Shown here: positions 1 to 8,445 of the stretch, piece by piece | How positions within the stretch are numbered: the stretch's first letter is position 1 | Layout of the letters: each line of letters starts with the position of its first letter | Notes under the pieces: model-generated | Told to the model about the DNA's origin: nothing | The model's database searches: none | Seen by the model: only the letters and a program-made list of their open reading frames with translations | Assembly: GCA_041659525.1 (NCBI GenBank) | Contig: JBAZYC010000001.1 | Location: forward strand, 921,291-985,290 | DNA length: 64,000 nt | Source: JAAZKV01 sp041659525 | Lineage (GTDB): Archaea; Iainarchaeota; Iainarchaeia; Iainarchaeales; JAAZKV01 | Direction: 5' to 3' | Position numbers and translations under genes: made by a program

Positions 1-1
1 T

Positions 2-781
2 GACTCTTTTGGAAATATTGCGGTAATTGAAATTCCTAAAGAACTTTCTAAAAGAAAAAAATTAATTGGAGAAACATTAATTGAACTTAATCCTAGATTT
101 GAAACTGTTTGCTCAATTGAGAGTAACCACGAAGGAAAATATAGGGTGCAAAAAGTAAAAGTAATTGCGGGGAAGAAGCAAACCATTGCAAATTACAAAG
201 AAAGTGCTTGTTCTTTTTTGATTCCTCTTGGGAAAGTTTTTTTCTCTCCCAGACTTAGTGGGGAACGTACAAGACTCTCTTCAATGATTAATGAAGGGGA
301 GGTTGTTGGTTGTTGGTTTAGCGGGGTTGGGCCTTATCCAATTGTAATTGCAAAGAATTCTAAAGCAAGTAAAATTGTTGCAATTGAATTAAATCCAATA
401 GCACATAAATTTGCTTTAAAGAACGCTGAATTAAATAAAGTAAATAAAGATTGTGTTAAAGGAAAAGAAAAAGTTGTTTTTATTAAGGGGGATGTAAAAA
501 AAGTTTACAAAAAGTATAAACGTGTGTTTGACAGAATTGCAATGCCTCTTCCCCATACGGGTTATCAATTCCTAAATGAAGCTTTTTACTGCACAAAACC
601 AAATGGAGTAATTCACTTTTATGAAATTGTGATAAAAGAAGACTTTGCTACTCCCGAACAACAAATTTTTCAAGCTGCAAAGAAAGCAAAGAGAGTAGTA
701 GAGATTGTTAGAAAATCAAGGGTTAGAAGATTTTCTCCGACAAAAGAGCAAGTGGTTTTTGATATATTGGTGAAGAATTAA
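2..781 (+). CDS. trm5: tRNA (guanine37-N1)-methyltransferase Trm5, 5' truncated by window
   Basis: The reading frame is open from the first bases, so the true start lies upstream and only the C-terminal part is seen. Family knowledge: Trm5 places the N1-methyl group on G37 of tRNA using SAM. Visible are the Trm5 stretches GNIAVIEIP, NHEGKYR and FFSPRLSGER, then a SAM-binding loop (SGVGPYPI), the acidic strand IELNP and the motif DRIAMPLPH. The usual acidic residue before the motif I loop is replaced (GCWF where DMFAG is typical), which is slightly odd. A TYW2-type wyosine enzyme is the alternative; the MPLP motif favours Trm5. The adenylate kinase gene follows on the same strand with its own TATA box. 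Confidence 0.85.
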   Translation, partial: DSFGNIAVIEIPKELSKRKKLIGETLIELNPRFETVCSIESNHEGKYRVQKVKVIAGKKQTIANYKESACSFLIPLGKVFFSPRLSGERTRLSSMINEGEVVGCWFSGVGPYPIVIAKNSKASKIVAIELNPIAHKFALKNAELNKVNKDCVKGKEKVVFIKGDVKKVYKKYKRVFDRIAMPLPHTGYQFLNEAFYCTKPNGVIHFYEIVIKEDFATPEQQIFQAAKKAKRVVEIVRKSRVRRFSPTKEQVVFDILVKN

Positions 782-842
782 TTTTCAGTTTAGATTAGGT
801 TTTTTGTTTAATACTTTAAGTTTTTCTTTCTTAAAAATTGGA

Positions 843-876
843 TTTATAAATTATTTCGTTCTGTTTAATTTGGTGA
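843..876 (+). promoter_or_regulatory. TATA box and Shine-Dalgarno site of adk
   Basis: TTTATAAA lies at 843-850 and GGTGA at 872-876, six nucleotides before the ATG at 882. GGTGA pairs with the TCACC near the 3' end of the 16S gene in this window. This fixes the adk start at 882 rather than at the longer in-frame codon at 804. Confidence 0.7.
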
Positions 877-881
877 GTTTA

Positions 882-1556
882 ATGGCTTTGAATTTAATTT
901 TTTTAGGTCCTCCGGGAGCAGGTAAGGGGACTGTTGCTCAAGCGGTAATGGAGAAGTACAAATTAACTCAAGTTTCTACTGGGGATTTGATTAGAGCAGA
1001 AATTGCTTCAGGAACTGAATTTGGAAAAGAATTATCTGAAGTTGTTAACAAAGGTCAATTAGTTAATGATGATCAAATAGCAAAAATGCTTGAAAAAGAA
1101 GTTAAATCAAAAGCAGCTCAAAAGAGCTTTAATGGATTTATTTTGGACGGATTTCCTCGAACTCTTGCACAAGCACCAATGCTAGAAAATATTTTAACTA
1201 AAGTTAACCAAAAATTAACTGCTGTAATTTATATTGAATCTTCTAAAGAAAGTGTAGTAAGAAGGCTTTCTTCAAGATGGACTTGCGAGAAATGTAAAAG
1301 AGTGTATAACACTGTTTCACTTAAATCAAAACAAATTGGAATTTGCGATGATGATGGAGCAAAACTAATTCAAAGAGATGACGATAAACCAGAAACTATT
1401 GCAAAGAGGTATGATACTTTTTTAGAAAAAACCTCTCCTTTAATTGATTACTATTCTAAGAAGGACTTGTTGCATAGGTACGATGGTAATGTTCCTCCTA
1501 AAGAATCAGTAGAAGCAGCTGAAAAGATTATTGCTAGTATTGCAGCAAAGAATTAA
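882..1556 (+). CDS. adk: adenylate kinase (bacterial-type, long LID)
   Basis: Catalyses ATP + AMP to 2 ADP in the cytoplasm. The 224-residue product has the P-loop GPPGAGKGT at residues 9-17, the NMP-binding region with STGDLIR, the DGFPRT motif, and a LID domain whose zinc-type site CEKC (about 135-138) is followed by a Cys-Asp pair near 155 instead of four Cys. Length and order match the bacterial/mitochondrial family rather than the short archaeal AdkA. The ATG at 882 is preferred because the extra 26 residues encoded from 804 are hydrophobic and non-conserved. The gene ends in a palindromic terminator shared with the convergent neighbour. An AMP-handling enzyme fits a genome with Form III-type RuBisCO, but that link is inference. 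Confidence 0.93.
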   Translation: MALNLIFLGPPGAGKGTVAQAVMEKYKLTQVSTGDLIRAEIASGTEFGKELSEVVNKGQLVNDDQIAKMLEKEVKSKAAQKSFNGFILDGFPRTLAQAPMLENILTKVNQKLTAVIYIESSKESVVRRLSSRWTCEKCKRVYNTVSLKSKQIGICDDDGAKLIQRDDDKPETIAKRYDTFLEKTSPLIDYYSKKDLLHRYDGNVPPKESVEAAEKIIASIAAKN

Positions 1557-1576
1557 TTTTGAATTAAAAAGTTAAG

Positions 1577-1610
1577 AGCAGGCAATTGCCTGCTTATGCC
1601 TGCTTCTTTT
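1577..1610. terminator. Bidirectional terminator between adk and the convergent gene
   Basis: A perfect 18-nt palindrome (AGCAGGCAATTGCCTGCT, 1577-1594) is followed by a pyrimidine-rich tract. It sits between two convergent genes and can fold in either transcript. Confidence 0.6.
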
Positions 1611-1612
1611 TA

Positions 1613-2002
1613 TTAATCAATTCTCATTCGTCTGTTAGGTCTTTGTAAATCTTTTTTATTTTCATTAATTATTTGTCGTTTTTTAGCTAAGTCAAGTTCT
1701 TTGTCTAATTTTATGCTGTGTTTAACTTCTTCTTTTAGATCAATACTTGGGTGATTCAATTTCCTCCTGGTTCTAAGTATTTGTTCTCTTCTTCTTTCTA
1801 ATTTCTCGTGTTCGCTTCTGCTAGCAATTTCTCTGTCATCAAACATTCCCCTTGATGTTAATTCATCTTGTGCAGCAATTACTTTTCTTTCTGCAGCATA
1901 AGTTCTTAGTGCTGCGCGGAGGTGTTGATTGCTTCCGACACTTGGAGTAAGGCGTTTTACTTGTCTCCCTTTTATAGTTTTCATTTTAAAAAAGGGGGAC
2001 AA
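1613..2002 (-). CDS. Hypothetical charged coiled-coil-like protein, 129 aa
   Basis: I do not recognise this protein. It is very rich in Arg, Lys and Glu, has no membrane segment, and from about residue 40 onward looks helical and possibly coiled coil (EKLERRREQILRTRR). The TTG at 2002 is chosen because AGGTGA lies five nucleotides upstream, overlapping the stop codon of the preceding KaiC-like gene; an ATG at 1984 has no such site. The tight overlap suggests it is co-transcribed and translationally coupled with that ATPase. No function is assigned. Confidence 0.65.
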   Translation of the reverse strand: MSPFFKMKTIKGRQVKRLTPSVGSNQHLRAALRTYAAERKVIAAQDELTSRGMFDDREIASRSEHEKLERRREQILRTRRKLNHPSIDLKEEVKHSIKLDKELDLAKKRQIINENKKDLQRPNRRMRID

Positions 2003-2013
2003 TTAATTCACCT

Positions 2014-2724
2014 TTATTTTATAGCGTCCCAAATAATATTGTCTCTTGGGTTAACTGCTATTCCTTTTTGCCCTATTTCTAATGGGTGAATATTTTTGTC
2101 GTGAGTAGTTCCCCTCATTTTTCTTACAAATAAGCTTCTGTTTGGTGGAGAAAAGTATAATGCAATTACTCCGTCAACAACAAATTCTTCTACTCCAAAG
2201 GCCGAGAAAACATATTTGTTTGCTTGTGTTTCTGAAGTTAGAATTGTAGTGCATCCAAATGTTTTTAGAGTATCACACAATTTGAATAAAGTGGTTCTTA
2301 GTAAACTTGGATCAAGATAAGCTCCAAATACAGTGGTTGAATCAATTACTAATCTCTTTGCATTTATTTCCTTAACTTCTTTTGCGATTTCGTTTAATTG
2401 TTCTTCAAGTTTTACTTCAAGCATTTGTTTGTCTTTAATAAATTCCATTCCGAGTTTGTAAATAGTAAACATTCCTTGGTCTTGAAGTGATTTAATATCC
2501 CACTGGAAACTTTCCATGTTCCAAGCAATATCTCTAACATTTCCTTCTAGTGTAACAAACAATCCTGCTTCCCCATATTGGAGTGCTCCATTGTAAAGGT
2601 ATTGGGTTGCGAAAATAGTTTTACCAGTTCCCGGTCCACCCGATAGTAATACATTACTTCCTTTTGGTATCCCGCCATTAGTTAATTCGTCAAGTCCAGG
2701 TATTCCTGTTTTAGTTCGTTCCAA
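2014..2724 (-). CDS. KaiC-like RecA-superfamily ATPase, single domain
   Basis: A 236-residue single-domain member of the KaiC/RadA-like ATPases common in archaea. It shows an opening TGIPGLDEL, Walker A GGPGTGKT at residues 29-36 and a Walker B strand RLVIDST. Circadian KaiC has two such domains; single-domain archaeal forms are of mostly unknown function and have been linked to signalling. Translation probably starts at a TTG (2724) with AGGTGA six nucleotides upstream. The 129-residue basic protein downstream overlaps its stop region, so the two probably act together; what that partner does is unknown. Confidence 0.85.
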   Translation of the reverse strand: MERTKTGIPGLDELTNGGIPKGSNVLLSGGPGTGKTIFATQYLYNGALQYGEAGLFVTLEGNVRDIAWNMESFQWDIKSLQDQGMFTIYKLGMEFIKDKQMLEVKLEEQLNEIAKEVKEINAKRLVIDSTTVFGAYLDPSLLRTTLFKLCDTLKTFGCTTILTSETQANKYVFSAFGVEEFVVDGVIALYFSPPNRSLFVRKMRGTTHDKNIHPLEIGQKGIAVNPRDNIIWDAIK

Positions 2725-2874
2725 CTATAATCACCTTTCCAAAATTATTTCATTCAGATAATGCAAATAAGTAATATTTAAGGGTTGCTGGAGCAAAGAA
2801 CTTGATTAATAATTTGTAAGCAGGGTTTTTGGGTATTGAAAAAGCTTTTTAAATACAAATAAGTTAGTCTTACT

Positions 2875-3396
2875 ATGCAAGTGAAAAAAAGATTACTTCC
2901 TATTTCTAGGGCAAAATTAGTAAAAAAAGGGCTTAAGCAATTAAATAGTTTGCGAGTAGCAGAAATGATAAAATTTTTTGCAAAACAACCTAATCGAGCA
3001 AGAGCGTTGTTAGTAAAAGGACTGAATGCAAGAAGACTTACTGCAATGGGTTTTACAGTTGGAAAATTAAAAGAAGTGGGATACAAGTCAAGTGAGCTTA
3101 AGGAACTTGGGTACAGAGCAATTGACTTGAGAACTGCTGGTTATGGATTAAAAGAATTAGCCTTTGCTGGTTATGGTGCAAACGAATTAAGAAAACTTAG
3201 TTATGGTGCAATTGAATTGAAGAAATTTGGTTATGGGGCAAGTACTCTAAAAGAAGCTGGTTATGGTTTGAGTGAATTAAGAAACGCAGGTTATAGTTTA
3301 AATGAATTAAAAAAACTTGGTTATGGGGCGAGTGCGTTAAGAGCAGCTGGTTTCCCTCAAGCAACTATTAATTCTGTTTTTAATAAAAAAATTTAA
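2875..3396 (+). CDS. Decapeptide-repeat protein (xxxELKkxGY repeats), 173 aa
   Basis: I cannot assign a named family. Residues 51-160 form eleven consecutive repeats of exactly ten residues, each ending in Gly-Tyr or Gly-Phe with Leu at position 5, for example GAIELKKFGY and GLSELRNAGY. Residues 1-50 are basic and helical, and a short tail follows. The strict register with no insertions suggests a regular solenoid-like fold used for binding. A TATA-like TTTAAATA lies about 30 nt before the ATG, so it is probably a leaderless single gene. It is divergent from the KaiC-like operon and upstream of scpA. Confidence 0.8.
   Translation: MQVKKRLLPISRAKLVKKGLKQLNSLRVAEMIKFFAKQPNRARALLVKGLNARRLTAMGFTVGKLKEVGYKSSELKELGYRAIDLRTAGYGLKELAFAGYGANELRKLSYGAIELKKFGYGASTLKEAGYGLSELRNAGYSLNELKKLGYGASALRAAGFPQATINSVFNKKI
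3025..3354 (+). repeat. Eleven 30-bp degenerate tandem repeats inside the decapeptide-repeat gene
   Basis: Each unit encodes ten residues ending in Gly-Tyr/Phe. Several units share GGTTATGG at the DNA level (for example 3139-3146, 3169-3176 and 3229-3236), while the rest has diverged. This suggests an old tandem expansion kept by selection on the protein. Confidence 0.85.
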
Positions 3397-3531
3397 GTAA
3401 CTTATTTAATTAATTTTTTTTTAGTAAATATAAGTCCATACAAATCATTTCTTATACATAAGTATTTTGCTTGTATTTTTCAAAAATTTCCTTTAGTAAA
3501 ATTAAAAAGCAACTAAGTCCTTCTATATAGT

Positions 3532-4344
3532 ATGCCTAAAGCCTTACAAAGTGACATTGCAGTTACTAGCCTAGCGGGGGCTGATTCACCCGAGTTTTCA
3601 AGTCCTGAATTTGATTCTAACGAAGTGGCTTTTGAAAGAGATTACTCGAAAATGGATTTAGTTGATTTGATTGATCAACCTGCTTGGAAAACAATTTTAA
3701 TTGATTTAGTTGAATCCGAGAAAATGAACCCTTGGGATATTGATGTAGTTGAATTAACTGAAAAGTACATAAAAAAAATTAATGAATTACAGGGACATAA
3801 CTTAAGAGTTCCTGCTAATGCGATTTTGGCTTGCGCAATTTTAGTTAAAACAAAATCAAAGTACTTAAGACTTAGTTCGCTTGATGATAAAGAAGAAGCA
3901 GCTGTTCTTACTCCTGAACAAAGAGCATTAATGCTTCAAGAGATTCCTGATTTAATGGCGGGCAGAGTAGCTCGTGAGGGAAGAATTACGCTTGATGAAT
4001 TAGTTTCTAGCATTGAAGATATTATTCAAAGAACCACTCCAAAGAAAGGAGCTGCAAGAAACGTTCCTAGAATTGAAATTAATTTTGACACCTCTTCAAT
4101 TGAAGAAAGAATGCAAGAGGTATTTGATTTAATTACAAAGAAAGTTGACTCCCAAGGAATAGTTTTGTTTGATGATCTTTTAGCAAATAGAGAAACTGAT
4201 TCTATTGTTGAAACATTTTTACCAGTTCTTTTCTTAATGAATAATGGAAGAATAATTGCCTACCAAAACGAATTCTTTGGTGAAATATTTGTAAAACTAA
4301 TCCCTTTAGCAACAACACAAGCTACTACAAGTCCAACTGCTTAA
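3532..4344 (+). CDS. scpA: Segregation and condensation protein A (kleisin)
   Basis: ScpA bridges the SMC ATPase heads and recruits ScpB in chromosome organisation. The 270-residue product has the family's N-terminal block (WKTILIDLVE, NPWDIDVVELTEKYI), the following A-L-V-K-T-K-S-kYL region and a C-terminal winged-helix region ending near FVKLIPL. The first 35 residues are acidic and low-complexity. The partner scpB lies about 14 kb away in this window rather than next door as in most bacteria. No smc gene is visible here. Confidence 0.88.
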   Translation: MPKALQSDIAVTSLAGADSPEFSSPEFDSNEVAFERDYSKMDLVDLIDQPAWKTILIDLVESEKMNPWDIDVVELTEKYIKKINELQGHNLRVPANAILACAILVKTKSKYLRLSSLDDKEEAAVLTPEQRALMLQEIPDLMAGRVAREGRITLDELVSSIEDIIQRTTPKKGAARNVPRIEINFDTSSIEERMQEVFDLITKKVDSQGIVLFDDLLANRETDSIVETFLPVLFLMNNGRIIAYQNEFFGEIFVKLIPLATTQATTSPTA

Positions 4345-4423
4345 AGTTAAATAAAGCAAGCTTAGGAACAATACAAGAAAACAACAAATGGTTATATTTA
4401 ATAAAAGAAAGTAACAAAAACTA

Positions 4424-4975
4424 ATGATGAAACTTGAAACAAAAAGGTTGATTCTAAGGGATTGGAAAAAAGAAGATATCAAAGATTTAATAGAAGGCTT
4501 GAATAATTTAAAAGTTGCAAAATGGCTTGCCTTTGCTCCACACCCATTTACAAAGAAAGATGCTGAAAAATGGATAGATTATTGTAAGAACCTTAAGAAA
4601 GGAAAAAATAGAACTGCTTATGAGTTTGCAATTGAACTAAAATCTGAAAAAAAAGTTATTGGCGGAGTAACTCTTGATAAAATAGATCACTTTCATGGAC
4701 TTGCTGGAGGCGGTATTTGGATTAACATCGACTATCACGGCAAAGGATATGGCACAGAAGCTTTTGGCGAAAGATTAAGATTTGCATTTGAAAACTTAAA
4801 CTTAAGACGAATAGAAAATGGATTTTTTAAAGGAAATCCTTCCTCATTAAAAATGCAAAAAAAATTAGGCTACAAACTTGAAGGGCTAAGGAGAAAAAGA
4901 TTTGTTTGCAAGGCTGATGGAAAGATAAAAGACGAATACATTACAGGATTGCTAAAAGAAGAATGGAAACCCTAA
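4424..4975 (+). CDS. GNAT-family N-acetyltransferase (RimJ/RimL-like)
   Basis: A 183-residue acetyl-CoA-dependent transferase. It opens with the typical LETKRLILRDW, has a central strand VIGGVTLD, the acetyl-CoA loop region YHGKGYGTEAFG near residues 105-116, and the NPSSLKMQKKLGYKLEG block characteristic of the RimJ/RimL group, which acetylate protein N-termini or small amines. The substrate cannot be told. The start could be either of two adjacent ATG codons (4424 or 4427). Confidence 0.85.
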   Translation: MMKLETKRLILRDWKKEDIKDLIEGLNNLKVAKWLAFAPHPFTKKDAEKWIDYCKNLKKGKNRTAYEFAIELKSEKKVIGGVTLDKIDHFHGLAGGGIWINIDYHGKGYGTEAFGERLRFAFENLNLRRIENGFFKGNPSSLKMQKKLGYKLEGLRRKRFVCKADGKIKDEYITGLLKEEWKP

Positions 4976-5070
4976 GCCTGCCGAATGCGACACGCTTAAT
5001 CAATATGCCGACTTTGTGACAGAGCCTCTCTTGCGCAACTATTAAATACCACTTTTTCCCTAGTTGTGGT

Positions 5071-5748
5071 ATGGCTAAGAAGAAATCTAAACCAGCAAAA
5101 CGAAAATTTGCTGCAAAGAAAGCACCTGTTTTGATTGAAGATACAAAAGGATTTTTTGAAAGATTTAAGGATATTATTCCTCAACAAAAAAAAGAAACTG
5201 TTAGAGTTAAAACTTTCATAGTAGAAAAACCTGTTTATGTTTCTGCTCCCCAAGAGCGAGTATATCATCCCCCTCAAAAATATGTGATGGATGAAGCGGA
5301 TCAAAAAAGATTTGACTCTAGACAGAGTAGGTATTCAAAAAGAAATCAAAAAAAACAAGACGAAGTTCCTCAAGAAGAAATGGATGAACCTCAAATTGGG
5401 GAAGAGGGAAGTGAAGAATTTGCTAATGAAGCTCCAGTTGGAGATGATTTTGATGAAAATGGCGAACAAGAAGTAACTGACGAAGAAGGGGCAGTTCAAG
5501 AGGAAGGCGAAAGTGCTGAATTACCAGCCTCTACTCATGTTAGAAGCAGGGGAATGGTAAAAAATATTTGGTGGAGAAAAGCTTTGTTTTGGGCAATTCT
5601 AGTTTGGTTAATCATTCTTGCGATCTCAATGGGAATGCAAGCAATAAAATTAATTGAAGTAGATCTCACAAGACAATGGTGGATGCTTTTAGCAGGGTTA
5701 ATTGTAATTATGCTAGTTTATTTCAAATTTTTTGAAGGAAAAATATAA
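5071..5748 (+). CDS. Hypothetical membrane protein with charged N-terminal domain, 225 aa
   Basis: Not recognised. Residues 1-30 are Lys-rich (KKKSKPAKRKF), residues about 105-155 are strongly acidic and probably disordered, and two hydrophobic segments close the protein (about 170-190 and 203-220), leaving a short basic tail. This layout predicts a cytoplasmic disordered region anchored by a C-terminal membrane hairpin. A TATA-like TTAAATA about 25-30 nt upstream suggests leaderless translation. It resembles in design, but not in sequence, the tail-anchored protein at 12625. Confidence 0.7.
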   Translation: MAKKKSKPAKRKFAAKKAPVLIEDTKGFFERFKDIIPQQKKETVRVKTFIVEKPVYVSAPQERVYHPPQKYVMDEADQKRFDSRQSRYSKRNQKKQDEVPQEEMDEPQIGEEGSEEFANEAPVGDDFDENGEQEVTDEEGAVQEEGESAELPASTHVRSRGMVKNIWWRKALFWAILVWLIILAISMGMQAIKLIEVDLTRQWWMLLAGLIVIMLVYFKFFEGKI

Positions 5749-5815
5749 TTTATTTGGATAGTTGGGATGTTTTAATATTTTTTCAAAAGTGAAAAAATTT
5801 TGAATGTGATTTGAC

Positions 5816-6184
5816 TTGAAAGAAAAAATCGTAAAATTTTTTATTGAGTGGGGAAAGATTTCTTTTGATGGCTCCTCTCTCCAAGACATTATTTTTACCC
5901 AAGGAGACGTTAAATCCCGAAATTATGATTTATTAGAAAAAAAATATGGGACAATGCATGTTGTGGATATGGATGAAGCAAAAGAACTTCTAAAAGGAAA
6001 TCCACTTGAAGTAGTAATAGGGACTGGTTTTGATGGGGGATTAAAATTAACTCCTGATGCGGAAGCCATACTTAAACAAAGAACCGCTCTTTTTGTACTA
6101 ACTTCGCCTCAAGCAGTGGAAAGGATAAATGAAATGCTTGCAAAAAATGAAAAAGTTAGTGCTTTGATTCATGTTACTTGCTGA
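5816..6184 (+). CDS. Mth938-like domain protein
   Basis: A 122-residue protein matching the Mth938/NDUFAF3-like family: an opening with GKISFDGSS, a middle strand PLEVVIGTGFDGGLKL and the closing KVSALIHVTC, in which a Cys two residues after the conserved His ends the protein. Members are small alpha/beta proteins of uncertain biochemical role; the eukaryotic relative assists complex I assembly. A TTG start is used with GTGAT a few bases upstream. The next gene, a glutaredoxin-like protein, is convergent. Confidence 0.8.
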   Translation: MKEKIVKFFIEWGKISFDGSSLQDIIFTQGDVKSRNYDLLEKKYGTMHVVDMDEAKELLKGNPLEVVIGTGFDGGLKLTPDAEAILKQRTALFVLTSPQAVERINEMLAKNEKVSALIHVTC

Positions 6185-6232
6185 ACCAAAGCAATACTTT
6201 TCAAGTTAATAGTTCAATATCATTATCTTTTT

Positions 6233-6478
6233 CTAAACTAATTTATTCTTTTTTAGAGCAGCTTCCATTTTGGGTTTATCAAAGCCAATAATTATTTCAC
6301 CCTTAATATCAATTACTGGAACCCCCATTTGTCCACTTTTAGTTATCATTTCTTTTGCTTTATCTTGGTTGATTCCAACGTTAACATCGTCGAACTCCAC
6401 TTTTTTTTGTTTTAACCAATCCTTAGCCATTACACAGTAAGGGCAAGTGTTTGTTGAGTACACAATTACATTAGCCAT
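6233..6478 (-). CDS. Glutaredoxin-like thiol protein (CPYC)
   Basis: An 81-residue thioredoxin-fold protein with active site CPYC at residues 12-15, a cis-proline motif GVPVI and the C-terminal helix typical of NrdH/glutaredoxin-like proteins. It would act as a cytosolic dithiol reductant. The thioredoxin reductase at 11.6 kb is a plausible electron source, but this is inference. The start ATG is preceded by an AGGTG-type site. Confidence 0.88.
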   Translation of the reverse strand: MANVIVYSTNTCPYCVMAKDWLKQKKVEFDDVNVGINQDKAKEMITKSGQMGVPVIDIKGEIIIGFDKPKMEAALKKNKLV

Positions 6479-6626
6479 ATTTACACCTCAATTTCTTAAG
6501 TTATTGTTTCAATACTTATGCGCCATCCCTTGTTTTTTTAAACCTTCCTGCGCAGGCACCCACCTTTAATTTTTGATTTGTTATTGTATTAAATAGAGTT
6601 AATTCCAAAAGTATGTTGGTGAAAAA

Positions 6627-8408
6627 GTGAGTAACAAGGAAGGAACAATTGATTTCAAAATCAATATGCAAAACTACTTTTCCTTGGCGAAGCCCTATGC
6701 ATTAATGTTTTTGGTCTTAGGTTTTTTTGTTTTAACTATTAGTCTTGCAAGTATTGGAGAAAAATTTATTTTCAAACTATTAATTGATTATGGTACTTTA
6801 TATTCAATGGGAGGAATGTTATCTAACCAATTTGTAGAATTAGTAACCTCCTTAGCATTAGCATTCGTTTTGATCACAATTGCTAAAGCAATTTCTTATT
6901 GGTTCAGATTACATACAATAAATCGACTTGATGCTGCAATTATAGTGGATTTGAAAAAAAAGTTTTTTACCCACATTGTTCGTCTTTCTCACAAATTTCA
7001 CACCTCTCACAAAACAGGAAGTTTAATTGCAAGAATGACCAGAGGCGCTCGTGCAATAGAAACAATTACTGATTTTTTCATGTTTGAATGCCTAAATTTG
7101 GGTTTGCAATTGTTAGTTGTTTCAATTTCAATTCTTTATTTTGATCCTGTGCTTGTAATTGTCCTATTTGGAGTAGTAATTCTTTTTGTTTTATATATTT
7201 TAGTTGTTTTATTCAAGCAACAAAAAGCAAAGATTGATTCTAATGATGCTGAAGATAATGAAAAAGCATTTATTGGAGATATTTTTCTAAATATTGATAC
7301 AGTAAAATACTTTGGAAAAGAGAATACAATTGTTAATAGTTTTTCCACTCTTGCCAATACTACTGGAACTAAATTCATTAAGAGTTGGGATTTTGAAAGA
7401 TGGGTTCCTTTCGGGCAATCACTCATATTTGGAGCTGGATTGATTATTTTGATTTCAATTCCTCTTTTTAGATTTGTTCAAGGGGAAATAAGTATCGGTA
7501 CCCTTGCTTTTGTTTATATGGTTTTTTTTAATGTTACTGATCCTTTGACTGGATTTATTTGGGGTTTAAGAAGATTTTACGATGCCACTGCGGATTTCCA
7601 ATCTTTATTTGAGTATGACAAACTCAAAAGTGAAGTTGTTGACAAGCTTGATGCAAAGGAAATAAAAATTAAGAAAGGAAAAATTGAATTCAAAAATGTT
7701 GGTTTTAATTATAATAGAAAGCAATTGATTAAGAATTTTGATTTATCAATTTCTCCTAATGAAAAAATTGCTTTTGTAGGTCCTTCTGGTGCGGGTAAAA
7801 CTACCCTTGTAAAACTACTCTTCAGACTTTATGATGTTGAATCAGGAGAGATTTTAATTGATGGAAAAAACATTAATAAGTACAAGCAAGAATCAATGCG
7901 TTCTGAATTGAGTATTGTTCCCCAGGAATGTATTTTGTTTAATGATTCTATTTACAATAATGTGGTTTTTGCAAAACCCGCTGCTACAAAAAAGGAAGTA
8001 TTTAACGCACTTAAAGCTGCTCAACTTTATGATTTTGTAGAGTCTCTTCCTGAAAAAGAAAACACTATGGTTGGGGAGAGAGGAATAAAACTTTCTGGTG
8101 GGGAGAAACAAAGACTCTCAATTGCTCGTGCACTTTTAGCTAACAAAAAAGTTCTTGTGCTTGATGAAGCAACTTCTTCGCTTGATTCTAGAACTGAGCA
8201 CCAAATTCAAGTTGCATTAAAAGAACTAATGGAAGGAAGAACCACAATAATTATTGCACATAGACTTTCAACTATTATGAGTGCGGACAAGATTGTAGTT
8301 ATTGAAAAAGGTGAAATAGCTCAAGTTGGTACTCATAATGAATTAATCAAACAAAAAGGTACTTACAAAGAGCTTTGGGAAATGCAAAAAGGTGGATATA
8401 TAGAGTAA
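6627..8408 (+). CDS. ABC exporter, fused permease and ATPase (MsbA/ATM-like)
   Basis: A 593-residue half-transporter that would work as a homodimer. The N-terminal 320 residues hold about six membrane segments of the type IV exporter fold. The ATPase domain has Walker A GPSGAGKTT near 385, a Q-loop in IVPQECILF, the signature LSGGEKQR near 489, Walker B VLVLDEATSSLD and the switch HRLST. ATPases of this group move lipids, peptides or thiol compounds; the cargo is unknown. A GTG start at 6627 follows GGTGA by four nucleotides. A strong hairpin plus T-tract ends the gene. Confidence 0.9.
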   Translation: MSNKEGTIDFKINMQNYFSLAKPYALMFLVLGFFVLTISLASIGEKFIFKLLIDYGTLYSMGGMLSNQFVELVTSLALAFVLITIAKAISYWFRLHTINRLDAAIIVDLKKKFFTHIVRLSHKFHTSHKTGSLIARMTRGARAIETITDFFMFECLNLGLQLLVVSISILYFDPVLVIVLFGVVILFVLYILVVLFKQQKAKIDSNDAEDNEKAFIGDIFLNIDTVKYFGKENTIVNSFSTLANTTGTKFIKSWDFERWVPFGQSLIFGAGLIILISIPLFRFVQGEISIGTLAFVYMVFFNVTDPLTGFIWGLRRFYDATADFQSLFEYDKLKSEVVDKLDAKEIKIKKGKIEFKNVGFNYNRKQLIKNFDLSISPNEKIAFVGPSGAGKTTLVKLLFRLYDVESGEILIDGKNINKYKQESMRSELSIVPQECILFNDSIYNNVVFAKPAATKKEVFNALKAAQLYDFVESLPEKENTMVGERGIKLSGGEKQRLSIARALLANKKVLVLDEATSSLDSRTEHQIQVALKELMEGRTTIIIAHRLSTIMSADKIVVIEKGEIAQVGTHNELIKQKGTYKELWEMQKGGYIE

Positions 8409-8418
8409 AGATTATTCT

Positions 8419-8445
8419 CTAGTTGGGGCCAACTAGTTTTTCTTT
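8419..8445. terminator. Bidirectional terminator
   Basis: CTAGTTGG, GG, CCAACTAG (8419-8436) form an 8-bp stem directly followed by TTTTTCTTTT. It sits between the ABC exporter and the convergent methyltransferase. Confidence 0.7.

Noticed and set aside
3025..3354. CRISPR array from 30-bp periodicity
   Set aside because: The units are contiguous coding repeats with no spacers and diverged sequence; they encode decapeptides.
4996..5304. 102-codon minus-strand frame near 5 kb
   Set aside because: It runs opposite the start of a better supported gene and its promoter, with no SD site.
5291..5476. 61-codon Lys-rich frame within the gene at 5071
   Set aside because: It is an alternative frame of a gene with Lys/Glu-rich codons and has no start signals.
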